From Methanohalophilus halophilus (lineage in GTDB: Archaea > Halobacteriota > Methanosarcinia > Methanosarcinales > Methanosarcinaceae): 64,000 nucleotides of DNA. Within the stretch, counting starts at the first letter, position 1. Each line of letters starts with the position of its first letter. The position numbers and the translations under genes are program-made. The notes beneath the pieces are model-generated. The model was given only the letters and a program-made list of their open reading frames with translations. It searched no databases and was not told the DNA's origin. Location of the stretch: NCBI RefSeq assembly GCF_001889405.1, contig NZ_CP017921.1, forward strand, positions 1,936,057 through 2,000,056, given 5' to 3'. Shown in pieces: positions 19,491 through 29,059 of this stretch.

Positions 19491-22280
19491 ATGGGTATCG
19501 AGAAAATACTTTCCAAAATAACATCATCCAGAGGCTACGAAGATCAAATCGTACACAGTGAATTCATAAAGAGTAGACAGGGAAAGTATGATAATGTTGA
19601 TATAAAGCCATTGCTCAGGTTTGCCCTGCATGAAAGAGGAATTAAAAGACTATATTCCCATCAGACAGAAGCCATTGAAAATATCAGAAGTGGTAAAGAC
19701 ATCGTACTGGCAACCAGTACGGCCAGCGGGAAATCCCTGGCATATACAATACCTGTTTTTGAAGAAATAATGGACCATCCTGACTCCACTGTCCTTTATA
19801 TATCGCCCTTAAATGCCCTTGCCAATGATCAGCATTCAAATTTTGTGAAATTGAGAGATGTGCTTGGAGAAAGTATTGACATTGCCCGTTTTGTGGGTTC
19901 ATCCTCAAAAGAAGAGAGATGGCAAGCAAAAGCCGATGCAAATATAATTTTTACCAATCCCGAAATGCTGCATATGAGTGTACTGGGCTGGAAACAGCAG
20001 TGGTACAGAGTGTTATCCAACCTGAAATACATAATCCTCGATGAAAGTCATTATTACACCGGAGTCACCGGAAGCAACATGGCAAATCTTTTGCGCCGGC
20101 TGCAGAGAATATGCGACCACTACGGGTCCAATCCCCAATACATATGCTGCAGCGCCACCATTGGGAACCCCGGCAAACATGCGTCCAGCCTGACTGGAAA
20201 AAACGTGGAGGTCATTGACAGGGATGGTTCGGGCAGCGGGGCACAGAATTTTGTATTCTGGAACCCACCGGCATACTATAACAAAAAGGGTTATTTCCTG
20301 CGCAAAAGCAGCTTTGCAGATTCAAACCGGTTGTTTACCACATTAATACAGGAAGGTTTGCAAACTATTCTTTTTACCCGTTCCCGCCAGAAAATGGAGA
20401 GAATGTACCTCCAATCAAAAAAGGAACTGCAAAACAGGGGTTTGAAAGAAAGGATCGCCCCTTATCGCGGTGGATATAGTCCAGAAGACAGGGTTCTCAT
20501 AGAAAAACAATTGCAGAATGGTACCCTTAAAGGCGTCCTTTCAACAAACGCCCTGGAACTCGGGATTGATATCGGAGGGCTTGATGGTTGCATCCTCGAT
20601 GGATTTCCCGGCACTATAATGAGTACACGACAGCAGGCCGGAAGAGCAGGCAGAGGAGACAACGAAAGCATGGTGGTACTTGTGGCCGGCCAGGATGCCC
20701 TGGACCAGTATTACATGCGCAATCCCGAGAAGTTTTTTGCAAAATCCTGCGAGGATGCTGTCATCAATCCTGAAAATACCTACATCCAAACAGGACATAT
20801 CCTGTGTGCAGCAAAAGAATTACCCCTTCAACAAGAGGACGAGAAGTATTTCGGCAGCGGAATATGGGATGTCGTTGACGTCCTGAGGGAAGAAAAGTTG
20901 CTTGCAGAAAAGGAAAAGGGTACAATATGCCTTGATAATCATCCTCATGGACAGGTGAACATAAGGGGAGCCGGAAGAAACGGCTATTCCCTTATAGATA
21001 TCACAGGTGGCAAGAGGAAAATTATCGAAAAAGACCTGGAACGTTCAATGGCTTTCAGGGAAGCATTTGAAGGAGCCATCTACATCCATATGGGAAATCC
21101 CTATGTTGTGCAAAAAATGAACCACAGCAAAAAAGAGATCCTTGTTGAGAAGGGTAAAGCTGATTATTATACCAAACCAATGGTTGCCTCCGAGATATTC
21201 CTGAGGGAAAAATACGAGGAAAAGAAACCCGGAAAACTGGACGATATTACCGTCGGTTTGGGAAGGGTCGAAGTTGTTGAACAGGTGACAGGTTTCCGCA
21301 GAATACAGCACGGATCGGATGAAGAGATGGGCAGGAAAGAGATAGAAATGCCCCCTTCATCCCTTGAAACCGAAAGTTTGTGGATAGACCTGTCTGCAGG
21401 CTATGAAGATCTGGTGAATAAACAAAAGCGGGATTTTGCCGGTGGGCTGCATGCAATTGAACATGCAATGATAGCAATGTATCCGATACACCTGCTTGCA
21501 GATCGCAACGATGTCGGAGGAGTATCCACGCCATCACATGGAGACCTGGGAGGAAGAAGCGGGATATTCATCTATGATGGTCATGAAGGAGGTGTTGGTT
21601 TTGCAGAGAACGGTTTTGACAAAATTGAAGAAATGCTTGATGTTACCCTAAAAGCGATCAAGGGATGTCCCTGTGATGAGGGATGTCCTGCATGTATCCA
21701 GTCCCCAAAGTGTGGCAATAATAATGAACCACTGGATAAACATGCGGCTATAATGATAATGCATGAAATACTTGGATTGGAGAAATACATCCCGCCTGCA
21801 AAGAAGGAAAGAAAAACCGTCCCGACATCACAGGGCAAACCTTCGGCAAATGATACAAGCAACACAGATGCATTAAACCGTGCCCGAAGTAAATTGCGGA
21901 ATAAGAAAAAAGCAAGTGTGGAAGAACTGATAATACAGGGACAGGAATGCAGGACAGACCACAAAAAGGCCTATGAATTGTTCAGTAAGGCACTGGAAAT
22001 GGAACCATCCAATAAAAATGCCCTTTTCAATAAGGGAGTGGCATGCATACAGCTGGGCAAGTATTCCCAGGCAAACAGGTGTTTTGATAGCCTTGTGCAA
22101 CAAGGCATGAACAAACCTATAATCTGGGAAATGAAGGGGCGAGCTTTTCATGGAATGCGCAATTACGGGATGGCCATACAGATGTACAAACAGGCGCTTG
22201 GATTGCATCCGGAAAATAAAGATGATGTAAACCGGATTCAAGGATTGCTGGGAAAAGCGCGCAAGAGCATAAATGGCTGA
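19491..22280 (+). CDS. DEAD/DEAH helicase of the Hrq1/YprA type with DUF1998 and C-terminal TPRs
   Basis: 929 residues. Helicase motifs: Walker A 'STASGKSLAY' (~75), 'DESHYY' as motif II, 'CCSATIGNP' motif III, and 'TNALELGIDIGGLDG' with 'QQAGRAGRG' for motifs V-VI. A C-terminal MZB/DUF1998 zinc module shows four cysteines in 'CPCDEGCPACIQSPKC' (~725-740). Residues ~800-929 form two to three tetratricopeptide repeats, an addition not found in standard Hrq1/YprA proteins. Relatives unwind DNA 3'-5' in crosslink repair. The gene follows the hydantoinase gene by 88 bases. Confidence 0.9.
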   Translation: MGIEKILSKITSSRGYEDQIVHSEFIKSRQGKYDNVDIKPLLRFALHERGIKRLYSHQTEAIENIRSGKDIVLATSTASGKSLAYTIPVFEEIMDHPDSTVLYISPLNALANDQHSNFVKLRDVLGESIDIARFVGSSSKEERWQAKADANIIFTNPEMLHMSVLGWKQQWYRVLSNLKYIILDESHYYTGVTGSNMANLLRRLQRICDHYGSNPQYICCSATIGNPGKHASSLTGKNVEVIDRDGSGSGAQNFVFWNPPAYYNKKGYFLRKSSFADSNRLFTTLIQEGLQTILFTRSRQKMERMYLQSKKELQNRGLKERIAPYRGGYSPEDRVLIEKQLQNGTLKGVLSTNALELGIDIGGLDGCILDGFPGTIMSTRQQAGRAGRGDNESMVVLVAGQDALDQYYMRNPEKFFAKSCEDAVINPENTYIQTGHILCAAKELPLQQEDEKYFGSGIWDVVDVLREEKLLAEKEKGTICLDNHPHGQVNIRGAGRNGYSLIDITGGKRKIIEKDLERSMAFREAFEGAIYIHMGNPYVVQKMNHSKKEILVEKGKADYYTKPMVASEIFLREKYEEKKPGKLDDITVGLGRVEVVEQVTGFRRIQHGSDEEMGRKEIEMPPSSLETESLWIDLSAGYEDLVNKQKRDFAGGLHAIEHAMIAMYPIHLLADRNDVGGVSTPSHGDLGGRSGIFIYDGHEGGVGFAENGFDKIEEMLDVTLKAIKGCPCDEGCPACIQSPKCGNNNEPLDKHAAIMIMHEILGLEKYIPPAKKERKTVPTSQGKPSANDTSNTDALNRARSKLRNKKKASVEELIIQGQECRTDHKKAYELFSKALEMEPSNKNALFNKGVACIQLGKYSQANRCFDSLVQQGMNKPIIWEMKGRAFHGMRNYGMAIQMYKQALGLHPENKDDVNRIQGLLGKARKSING

Positions 22281-22301
22281 TAGTGATGGAGATAGCAAAC
22301 A

Positions 22302-22721
22302 TTATCTTACTGTGACTTTAAGTGTCATTTCAGGCATATCTGCCACACCGAACGTGTAGGTACCTTTTTCATTAAAAGTGTAGAGATAAACGTCTTTGGA
22401 ACTCATTTCCTGTTTTTCAAAGAGGTTATCGTCGCTTATAAGTACATAGGTGCCCTGGGGTTTGTAGTTTCTCCATGCTATAGTACCCCCCTTTTCTAAT
22501 TCGATTTCAGAAGGAGTCATTACACCATAGTATTCCATTCTTACACCATGATGTTTGCCATTATCGACTATTTCACTATCCTCCGATGAAGCATTCCGTG
22601 TGGACGTTTCTTCGTCTGATCCTTCCGGCCCGGAGGCATCATCCGAATTGCCAGCACAACCGCTAACAACTACCAAAGAGATTATCATTAATGCAAACAG
22701 AATCAACCAATTATATTTCAT
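22302..22721 (-). CDS. Lipoprotein with cupredoxin-like fold
   Basis: 139 residues. A signal peptide ends in the lipobox 'VSGC' (Cys21), followed by an acidic Ser/Asp linker to about residue 50. The remaining ~90 residues are β-rich and follow a plastocyanin-like order ('GGTIAWRNYKPQG', then 'YLYTFNEKGTYTFGVADMPEMTLKVTV'). The copper-binding Cys and second His of plastocyanins are not in place, so metal binding is doubtful. It is convergent with the helicase gene. A role at the cell surface is likely; the substrate or partner is unknown. Confidence 0.65.
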   Translation of the reverse strand: MKYNWLILFALMIISLVVVSGCAGNSDDASGPEGSDEETSTRNASSEDSEIVDNGKHHGVRMEYYGVMTPSEIELEKGGTIAWRNYKPQGTYVLISDDNLFEKQEMSSKDVYLYTFNEKGTYTFGVADMPEMTLKVTVR

Positions 22722-22968
22722 ATCGACACCTTTTTACTATCTGGCCTTTTACGCATATAAAATCTATATTTAACCTTTATATTTTTTATGAGAAGGGTAT
22801 CATCTGGACATAAATTTTTGTCCTTGTATAAGTGACTTAATAGCAAAATCCTGCTGTACAACTTCAAAGAAACTAAAAGTATACTAAAATGCATTACAGT
22901 AGAAAACAAAGTCACATAAAGAATCTTAAAAACAAGATAACAGATAAAAGTAAGAGAAAAAGTAGTTA

Positions 22969-23040
22969 TACATCAGCCGGGATTCGAACCCGGGTTCGAG
23001 CGTTGGCAACGCCCGGTGATAACCACTACACTACTGATGT
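22969..23040 (-). tRNA. tRNA-Gly (GCC)
   Basis: Reverse-strand cloverleaf with a 7-bp acceptor (ACATCAG/CTGATGT), D arm 'GTGTAGTGGTTATCAC', anticodon loop TTGCCAA (anticodon GCC), TψC arm with TTCGAAT and discriminator A. CCA is not encoded. Confidence 0.93.
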
Positions 23041-23054
23041 TCATACTGAATTGG

Positions 23055-23128
23055 TGCCCAGACCCGGACTCGAACCGGGGACAACTGCCTCTTCAGGGCA
23101 GCGCTCTCCCAAACTGAGCTACCTGGGC
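23055..23128 (-). tRNA. tRNA-Phe (GAA)
   Basis: Reverse-strand cloverleaf: acceptor GCCCAGG/TCTGGGC, D stem GCTC/GAGC, anticodon stem CTGCC/GGCAG with loop CTGAAGA (anticodon GAA), T arm CCCGG-TTCGAGT-CCGGG and discriminator A. CCA is not encoded. Only 14 bases separate it from tRNA-Gly, so both probably come from one transcript. Confidence 0.93.
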
Positions 23129-23185
23129 ATTGGGAGCACCACATAAATGCGGTTTTTTTATTTAAACATATCGCAATTTCGGAAG

Positions 23186-23259
23186 TGGGCCCGCTGAGAG
23201 TCGAACTCAGGATCCCCGCCATGTCAAGGCGATGTCATAACCTACTAGACCACGGGCCC
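23186..23259 (-). tRNA. tRNA-Val (GAC)
   Basis: Reverse-strand cloverleaf: acceptor GGGCCCG/CGGGCCC, anticodon loop TTGACAT (anticodon GAC), T arm CTGAG-TTCGACT-CTCAG and discriminator A. It closely resembles the tRNA-Val(UAC) at 33374 but is not used as an integration site here. Confidence 0.93.
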
Positions 23260-23568
23260 ATTTTGTTTATCAGACATCTACAAAAACGCAGACGCCCTGT
23301 ACCCCAGGGCCACCCTGAAGCACTCTCCCTATACAGATTTAACCTATATATATTTTGTTGCTCCCCTGAGAGGTACATATAAAGCAGACAACGCCGCCAG
23401 GCCATAAAATCTAACAAAGCAAAATGAATAATGATTAAGAACCACAGTCTGACTTAAACAAAAAACAAGCGAAGAAGAACAATATATAAATATGATCAAA
23501 CAAACTTCACAAAAATGTTTATTGATCATGAACAACAGTTATATATTGGAATTTAATTAAGGAGAGGC
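23260..23568 (+). promoter_or_regulatory. Intergenic promoter/operator region of the mnh operon
   Basis: 309 bases without a gene. A TATA-like box lies at 23481-23490. An imperfect inverted repeat, TGATCAAACAAAC (23493-23505) facing GTTTATTGATCA (23517-23528), sits where transcription should start. A strong GGAGAGG ribosome site is at 23561-23567. The inverted repeat is a candidate repressor operator for the antiporter operon. Nothing else recognisable lies between 23260 and 23480. Confidence 0.5.
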
Positions 23569-25938
23569 ATGGACTCCTTTACGGCAATCGTACTGGCTAT
23601 ATTTTTACCCTTTGCCGCGGCGATATTCATACCGCTGCTGGAAAAGTTCCTGAAGCACAGGATCGGTTGGTTTGCAGCAGGAATTGCCTTCCTGAGTTTT
23701 GCATTAATAGGTATAGTAGCTCCCGAAATAATTCATGGACATATAATACAACACTCAATTGAGTGGATGCCAAGCATCGGTGCAGAATTCAGCATTTATG
23801 CCGATGGACTGGCTATGATGATCGGATTCATAGCATCCGGTATCGGTGTAATTATAATGTCCTATTCCAATGGGTACATGTCCCACAAGGAAGACCTCCC
23901 CCGTTATTACCAGTACTTGCTCTTATTCATGGGGTCCATGATCGGTATGGTCTTTGCAGGGAACACACTCCAGCTATTCATATTCTGGGAACTTACCAGT
24001 ATCACATCATTCATGCTCATTGGTTACTGGAGAGGTAAACCCGCTTCCATCTACGGAGCCACAAAATCCCTGCTGCTCACAGCAGGTGGCGGCCTTTTCA
24101 TGCTGGCAGGATTTATCCTGCTACATACTATTACAGGTTCCTATGATATAGCTACTATTCTCCAGAACCCTGCCATAATTGAAAACATCAAAGCTCATCC
24201 TTTCTTCTTAATAACACTGGTACTTATCCTGATAGGTGCAGCTGCCAAATCAGCACAGGGACCTTTTTACATATGGCTTCCAAATGCAATGGAAGCTCCC
24301 ACACCCGTCAGTGCTTTTTTGCATTCTGCCACAATGGTTAAGGCAGGAATATACCTGGTAGCCAGGGTACACCCCATATTTTCAGGCACAGAAGCCTGGT
24401 TTATCCTGGTAAGTGGGGTCGGTATATTCACAATGCTGCTTGCGGGCTTCCTGGCTTTCCGTCAGACAGACATCAAAGCAATCCTGGCCTATTCAACTAT
24501 CAGCCAGCTGGCATACATGATGACAATGTATGGTTATACATCCTACCACGAACCCGGTTTAGGAGTGGCAGCAGCAACTTTCCATCTTCTCAATCACGCA
24601 ACTTTCAAAGCATGTCTTTTCCTGATCGCAGGTATTGTTGCACATGAGGCAGCTACCCGAGACATACGCAAACTCGGTGGTTTGCGAAAGGATATGCCGA
24701 TTACATTTATCATTGCATCCATAGCAGCCCTTGCAATGGCAGGAATTCCCCCTCTTAATGGATTCCTTAGTAAGGAAATGTTCTATGAAACCTCGGTTGA
24801 GATGGGCCACATCATAGGAGGACCTTTCACATTCCTGATACCGGCAGCAGCAGTACTGGGAGGAATATTCACCTTTGCTTATTCCATCAAACTTATCGAC
24901 GGGATATTCCTGGGAGAAAAACATCACGACCACCTACCTGAACATATACATGAACCACCTTACACAATGCTTGTTCCTGCAGCATTCCTTGCAGGTCTTG
25001 TCATCCTGTTTGGCCTTGTCCCTTCGATTCCGGTCCACAACATAATTGAACCCACAACCGCGGGAATCGTGCTCGAGGAAGTCCATCTGCATGTGCAACT
25101 CTGGCATGGTTTTACACCGGCCCTTTTCATGACAATAATCACTTTCATCTGCGGGCTGGCAATCTACACACGCTACGATAGTATAGCGGCCTGGCAGGAT
25201 AGATTCAATGCAAGATATCCCCGGATAAGTGTGAACTATTACTATGACAGGATTGTTGATGGAGCAAAGGGAAGTGCAAAAGGATTTGCCAACTTTACCC
25301 AGACTGGTAGCATAAAGCTCTACATTAATGCTATATTATTTTTAATGGTCATACTGTTTGCCATACCAGCATTCATGATGGCAACACAAGTATTCCCTGC
25401 CAACCTCAATTTTGACATTCCCCCTTACGAGGCATTGATAATGGCCCTTATGGTCATCGCAGCAATTGCAGCTGCAACCCTGCATAGATATCTTCCTGCC
25501 GTAATAGCACTTTCTGCAGTTGGTTATATGGTCAGCTTAGTATTCATATATCTCAAAGCACCCGACCTTGCTCTTACACAGGTACTTGTGGAAACTCTGG
25601 CAACAATAATATTTTTGCTTGTAATAGCTAGGGTACCCCAGACATTCAAAGAAAAGATACCAAAAACCACTTTGATAAGAGATATAGGAATTTCATTTAC
25701 TGTTGCTGCAACTGTATTGATCCTATTACTCAATGCAACACAGGGCATAGCACCACCATTTGAATCCCTGTCCCACTATTTCCTAGAGAACAGTGTAAAG
25801 CTTGCAGGAGGGCATAATATTGTAAATGTAATCCTGGTAGATTTCCGTGGCTATGATACCCTGGGAGAAATATCAGTATTATGTCTGGCAGCACTTGGAG
25901 TTTATAATCTTATAAAGAGCAGAGGTGAAGGAGAATGA
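23569..25938 (+). CDS. mnhA: Mrp/Mnh Na+/H+ antiporter subunit A
   Basis: 789 residues, about 20 membrane spans. The N-terminal two thirds is a NuoL/MrpA-type proton-channel subunit ('KAILAYSTISQLAYMMTMYG', 'HLLNHATFKACLFLIAG', 'AGIPPLNGFLSKEMF'). The C-terminal part ('YLKAPDLALTQVLVETLATIIFLLVI') is the MbhD/DUF4040-like extension characteristic of MrpA. It is the largest subunit of the multi-subunit cation/proton antiporter, which in Methanosarcina supports sodium and proton balance during methanogenesis. All following subunits are coupled through short overlaps. Confidence 0.96.
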   Translation: MDSFTAIVLAIFLPFAAAIFIPLLEKFLKHRIGWFAAGIAFLSFALIGIVAPEIIHGHIIQHSIEWMPSIGAEFSIYADGLAMMIGFIASGIGVIIMSYSNGYMSHKEDLPRYYQYLLLFMGSMIGMVFAGNTLQLFIFWELTSITSFMLIGYWRGKPASIYGATKSLLLTAGGGLFMLAGFILLHTITGSYDIATILQNPAIIENIKAHPFFLITLVLILIGAAAKSAQGPFYIWLPNAMEAPTPVSAFLHSATMVKAGIYLVARVHPIFSGTEAWFILVSGVGIFTMLLAGFLAFRQTDIKAILAYSTISQLAYMMTMYGYTSYHEPGLGVAAATFHLLNHATFKACLFLIAGIVAHEAATRDIRKLGGLRKDMPITFIIASIAALAMAGIPPLNGFLSKEMFYETSVEMGHIIGGPFTFLIPAAAVLGGIFTFAYSIKLIDGIFLGEKHHDHLPEHIHEPPYTMLVPAAFLAGLVILFGLVPSIPVHNIIEPTTAGIVLEEVHLHVQLWHGFTPALFMTIITFICGLAIYTRYDSIAAWQDRFNARYPRISVNYYYDRIVDGAKGSAKGFANFTQTGSIKLYINAILFLMVILFAIPAFMMATQVFPANLNFDIPPYEALIMALMVIAAIAAATLHRYLPAVIALSAVGYMVSLVFIYLKAPDLALTQVLVETLATIIFLLVIARVPQTFKEKIPKTTLIRDIGISFTVAATVLILLLNATQGIAPPFESLSHYFLENSVKLAGGHNIVNVILVDFRGYDTLGEISVLCLAALGVYNLIKSRGEGE

Positions 25939-26351
25939 CTACATTAATCACAAAGACAATTACAAAAATCTGTATCCCTCTTGTAAGTTTATTTTCTATA
26001 TCCCTTTTATTGGCAGGGCACAATAATCCCGGAGGAGGATTTATCGGTGGTGTAATGTTTGCCTCTGTAATTTCCCTTACCTATGTAGTATTTGGTTTAA
26101 AGTACACCAAATCATTCTTTAATCCTTCCTGGGACAAATTATTCGGGGCAGGATTACTCATTGCTTCATTGACTGCTTTTGGAGCAATCATATACGGAAA
26201 CAATTTTTTCAGGAGTTCAATCAAATTTGTAGAGATTCCCCTCTACGGTGAAATAGAGTTGGCATCAGCCACCCTCTTTGATATTGGAGTATATTTTGTC
26301 GTAATTGGCACTCTGCTACATATATTCAAAAACGTGGGTGAAGACAAATGA
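25935..26351 (+). CDS. mnhB: Mnh antiporter subunit B
   Basis: 138 residues with four membrane spans and the MnhB signature 'LLAGHNNPGGGFIGGVMFASV' region (residues ~27-45; only part quoted). It starts with an ATGA overlap on mnhA and ends with another overlap on mnhC. It is required for the assembled antiporter complex. Length is normal. Confidence 0.94.
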   Translation: MTTLITKTITKICIPLVSLFSISLLLAGHNNPGGGFIGGVMFASVISLTYVVFGLKYTKSFFNPSWDKLFGAGLLIASLTAFGAIIYGNNFFRSSIKFVEIPLYGEIELASATLFDIGVYFVVIGTLLHIFKNVGEDK

Positions 26352-26767
26352 ACAATACAATATTATCGATTACTATAGCCCTGATCTTTGGTATTGGGAC
26401 ATTTCTTATCCTACGCAGGGACATCATAAAAATCATCATTGGTTTATCCCTAATCTCCCATGCAGTAAACATGCTAATCGTTTCAACTGGAGTATTTGAT
26501 GGTGAAAAAGCTCCTATAATAACAGATAGCCATCATGGTTCTGGCAGCGAGATTATTTTTACAGATAAATTATCAGAAGGTATACTTGCACCAATAGTAC
26601 CTTCTGGCATGGAAACCCCTTTCGTAGACCCCCTTGTACAGGCTCTTGTGTTGACAGCTATTGTAATCAGCCTTGCGACTACTGCATTTATACTTATACT
26701 GGCCTACCGCATCCATGAAGAATACGGCACCACAGATATCAGGAAACTCAGGAGGCTGCGGGGATGA
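26348..26767 (+). CDS. mnhC: Mnh antiporter subunit C (NuoK-like)
   Basis: 139 residues with three membrane spans. It carries the NuoK/MnhC elements 'IIIGLSLISHAVNMLIV' and 'DPLVQALVLTAIVISLATTAFIL', the latter with the conserved DPLxQALVLTAIVI motif of MnhC. A longer than usual polar loop (~residues 50-75) lies between spans two and three. ATGA overlaps on both sides indicate translational coupling. Confidence 0.95.
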   Translation: MNNTILSITIALIFGIGTFLILRRDIIKIIIGLSLISHAVNMLIVSTGVFDGEKAPIITDSHHGSGSEIIFTDKLSEGILAPIVPSGMETPFVDPLVQALVLTAIVISLATTAFILILAYRIHEEYGTTDIRKLRRLRG

Positions 26768-28302
26768 ATATTCAGGAACATTTGCCAATACTCGTAATTG
26801 CAATACCCATACTTATGTCGGCATTAATGATAATGCTGCGTTCCAGACCAACTTTCCAGAAAACCCTCAACATAATTGTATCAGCATTAATATTGATTAT
26901 GAGTGTTATTCTCCTCTTGCAAGTATGGAACAGTGGAATACAGGTTTATGAGGTTGGAGAATGGGGCAAATATGGCATCATGCTCGTTGCCGACCTGCTG
27001 GGCTCCGGGATGGTTGTACTGAGTTCAGGAATATCCCTGCTTGCCCTGATATATTCTCTGGATTACATCGAAGGCAAGTCCCTGAACACAACATATCATT
27101 CCCTTTTCAACCTGCTTGTTGCAGGCTTAAACGGAACATTCCTCACAGGGGACATCTTCAATATGTTCGTGTTTTTCGAAATACTGCTGCTTTCCTCATG
27201 CGGATTGGTAGTAGCTTCGGAAAATGGAGGTGTCACAAAAGTTTCCGATAAGATGGAAGCGACCTTCAAGTATCTCATACTGAACATAATCGGTTCAATG
27301 CTAATGCTGGTTGCAGTGGCTTCCCTCTATGCAACGGTGGGCACACTGAACATGGCAGATCTTTCGGTAAAAATATCTGCATTAAGCCAGGCAGGAACTA
27401 TGCCCTGGCACATCTATTTCATTGCTTTGCTATTTATCATCGTTTTTGGTAACAAGGCAGCCATATTCCCTCTTCATTACTGGCTGCCGGATGTCCACCC
27501 GACAGCCCCATCACCCATAAGTGCCATGCTTAGCGGTGTTATGATCAAGGTGGGAGCATACGGAATTCTCCGGATATATTTCCTGGTCTTTAAAGATGCA
27601 CTGTTTTTACTACAACCAATTATCATCCTGCTTGCATTGATTACCATAGCAATAGGGGCCATTGCTGCTGTCGGCCAGAAAGATGTCAAACGTCTACTTG
27701 CCTATTCCAGTGTCAGCCAGATAGGTTATGTTTTCCTGGGGATTGGTATGGGAACAGCTTATGCCCTTGCAGCTTCTTTGGTCTATCTTGTTAATCATGC
27801 AATTGCCAAATCCATGCTTTTCCTGACATCCGGAGGGATTATTCACCATGCAGGAACAAGGGATATGCATCAGATGGGAGGAATGGTCAAAAGTGCACCT
27901 CTAATGAGTAGCATGTTCCTTATAGGAGCAATGTCCATTGCAGGATTGCCGCCGCTGGGAGGTTTTATAGCAAAATTTGTCCTTTTTGACGCGGCCATTT
28001 TGGGGGAATATTATTTGCCAGTGCTTATAGGATTTGCATTCGCAGTTTTTACAATATTCTACATGTTCAGGGCATGGTTACTCATGTTCTGGGGTGAAGT
28101 AAGGGATTCTGAAAAGTACGGCCCGTATTCATCACATGGACTTTCACCAATGATAACAGTACCGATAATTATACTTGCAGCCGCTGTACTCGTCCTTGGT
28201 GTGTATTCAGAACCATTGATAGCCCTTTCAAGTGAGATTGCAAATCAGCTCCTTGATCCACAACCATATATCAACGCAGTACTCGGAGGGAGCGTAAGAT
28301 GA
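26764..28302 (+). CDS. mnhD: Mnh antiporter subunit D (NuoN/NuoM-like)
   Basis: 512 residues, about 14 membrane spans. Proton-channel motifs are visible: 'HYWLPDVHPTAPSPISAMLSGVMIKVGAYG' region (only the position, ~240-265, matters), 'KRLLAYSSVSQIGYVFLG' and 'AGLPPLGGFIAK'. It is homologous to the antiporter-like subunits of complex I and forms a proton path of the Mrp complex. It is overlapped by mnhC upstream and mnhE downstream. Confidence 0.95.
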   Translation: MNIQEHLPILVIAIPILMSALMIMLRSRPTFQKTLNIIVSALILIMSVILLLQVWNSGIQVYEVGEWGKYGIMLVADLLGSGMVVLSSGISLLALIYSLDYIEGKSLNTTYHSLFNLLVAGLNGTFLTGDIFNMFVFFEILLLSSCGLVVASENGGVTKVSDKMEATFKYLILNIIGSMLMLVAVASLYATVGTLNMADLSVKISALSQAGTMPWHIYFIALLFIIVFGNKAAIFPLHYWLPDVHPTAPSPISAMLSGVMIKVGAYGILRIYFLVFKDALFLLQPIIILLALITIAIGAIAAVGQKDVKRLLAYSSVSQIGYVFLGIGMGTAYALAASLVYLVNHAIAKSMLFLTSGGIIHHAGTRDMHQMGGMVKSAPLMSSMFLIGAMSIAGLPPLGGFIAKFVLFDAAILGEYYLPVLIGFAFAVFTIFYMFRAWLLMFWGEVRDSEKYGPYSSHGLSPMITVPIIILAAAVLVLGVYSEPLIALSSEIANQLLDPQPYINAVLGGSVR

Positions 28303-28793
28303 AGAGATATGTAATGTATTCAATTGCGCTTGGTTTTGTCTGGTGTTTTGTCCACGGTGCCGTAAACCTGAGCAATTTCCTCATAGGTGCCATGATCGGA
28401 CCATTCCTGATCAGGCCATTTAAAGAACTCTATAGTTTCGGAGAGGAAATTTCTTACAGGGATAAATTAAACCGCGTACCAAAACAGATACATTATTTCT
28501 CTATACTCATAGTTGAGATTGTAAAAGCAAGTATCGTTGTAGCAAAAATCGTACTGCAACCAAAAATCGATATAAAACCTGGCATTATAGCAGTTCCCAT
28601 CAGGGCAAAAACAGATGTTGGTATTACAGCTATCGCAAACACCATCACCCTGACGCCTGGAACCCTTACAATTGATGTATCTGATGATAAATCTGCATTG
28701 TATGTACACTGTATTGACATCGACAATGCTAAAGAAATACGTGATTCCATAAAGGATGATCTGGAAGAATATGTACTGGAGGCATTCGAATGA
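28299..28793 (+). CDS. mnhE: Mnh antiporter subunit E
   Basis: 164 residues. Two N-terminal membrane spans and a third near residue 70 precede a soluble β-rich tail with the MnhE pattern 'IANTITLTPGTLTIDVSDD…LYVHCID'. It belongs to the Mrp complex. It has an ATGA overlap with mnhD and is overlapped by mnhF. Confidence 0.95.
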   Translation: MKRYVMYSIALGFVWCFVHGAVNLSNFLIGAMIGPFLIRPFKELYSFGEEISYRDKLNRVPKQIHYFSILIVEIVKASIVVAKIVLQPKIDIKPGIIAVPIRAKTDVGITAIANTITLTPGTLTIDVSDDKSALYVHCIDIDNAKEIRDSIKDDLEEYVLEAFE

Positions 28794-29059
28794 ACACAAT
28801 CCATTTGCTTGACATCGCGCTTGTATTCATGGTATTATCAATTATTCCCTGTATCCACAGGATTATCAAAGGTCCTACCATCCCCGACAGGGTTATTGCA
28901 GTCGATGCCCTGGCAACTGTAATTGTGGTCATGCTGGGTGTTTATTCTTTTGTCCAGGAATCGGTGTTCTTCATGGATGTAGCTCTTGTGATTTCTATTA
29001 TAGCCTTTGTTGGAACAGTCACAATCGCAAAATATCTGGATGAGGGAGTGGTATTCTGA
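28790..29059 (+). CDS. mnhF: Mnh antiporter subunit F
   Basis: 89 residues with three membrane spans and the MnhF pattern 'IIKGPTIPDRVIAVDALAT' (residues ~24-42). It is the small subunit of the Mrp complex. It starts by ATGA overlap with mnhE. Its TGA is probably overlapped by a non-ATG start of mnhG. Confidence 0.95.
   Translation: MNTIHLLDIALVFMVLSIIPCIHRIIKGPTIPDRVIAVDALATVIVVMLGVYSFVQESVFFMDVALVISIIAFVGTVTIAKYLDEGVVF

Noticed and set aside
23186-23259. tRNA-Val(GAC) as another attachment site for the element
   Set aside because: It shares sequence with tRNA-Val(UAC) only because both are valine tRNAs; no duplicated 3' end or integrase lies nearby.
22889-23417. Several open frames of 60-85 residues on both strands
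   Set aside because: They run across three tRNA genes and their composition reflects tRNA sequence ('PGLEPGTTAS', 'GIRTRVRA'); they are not proteins.
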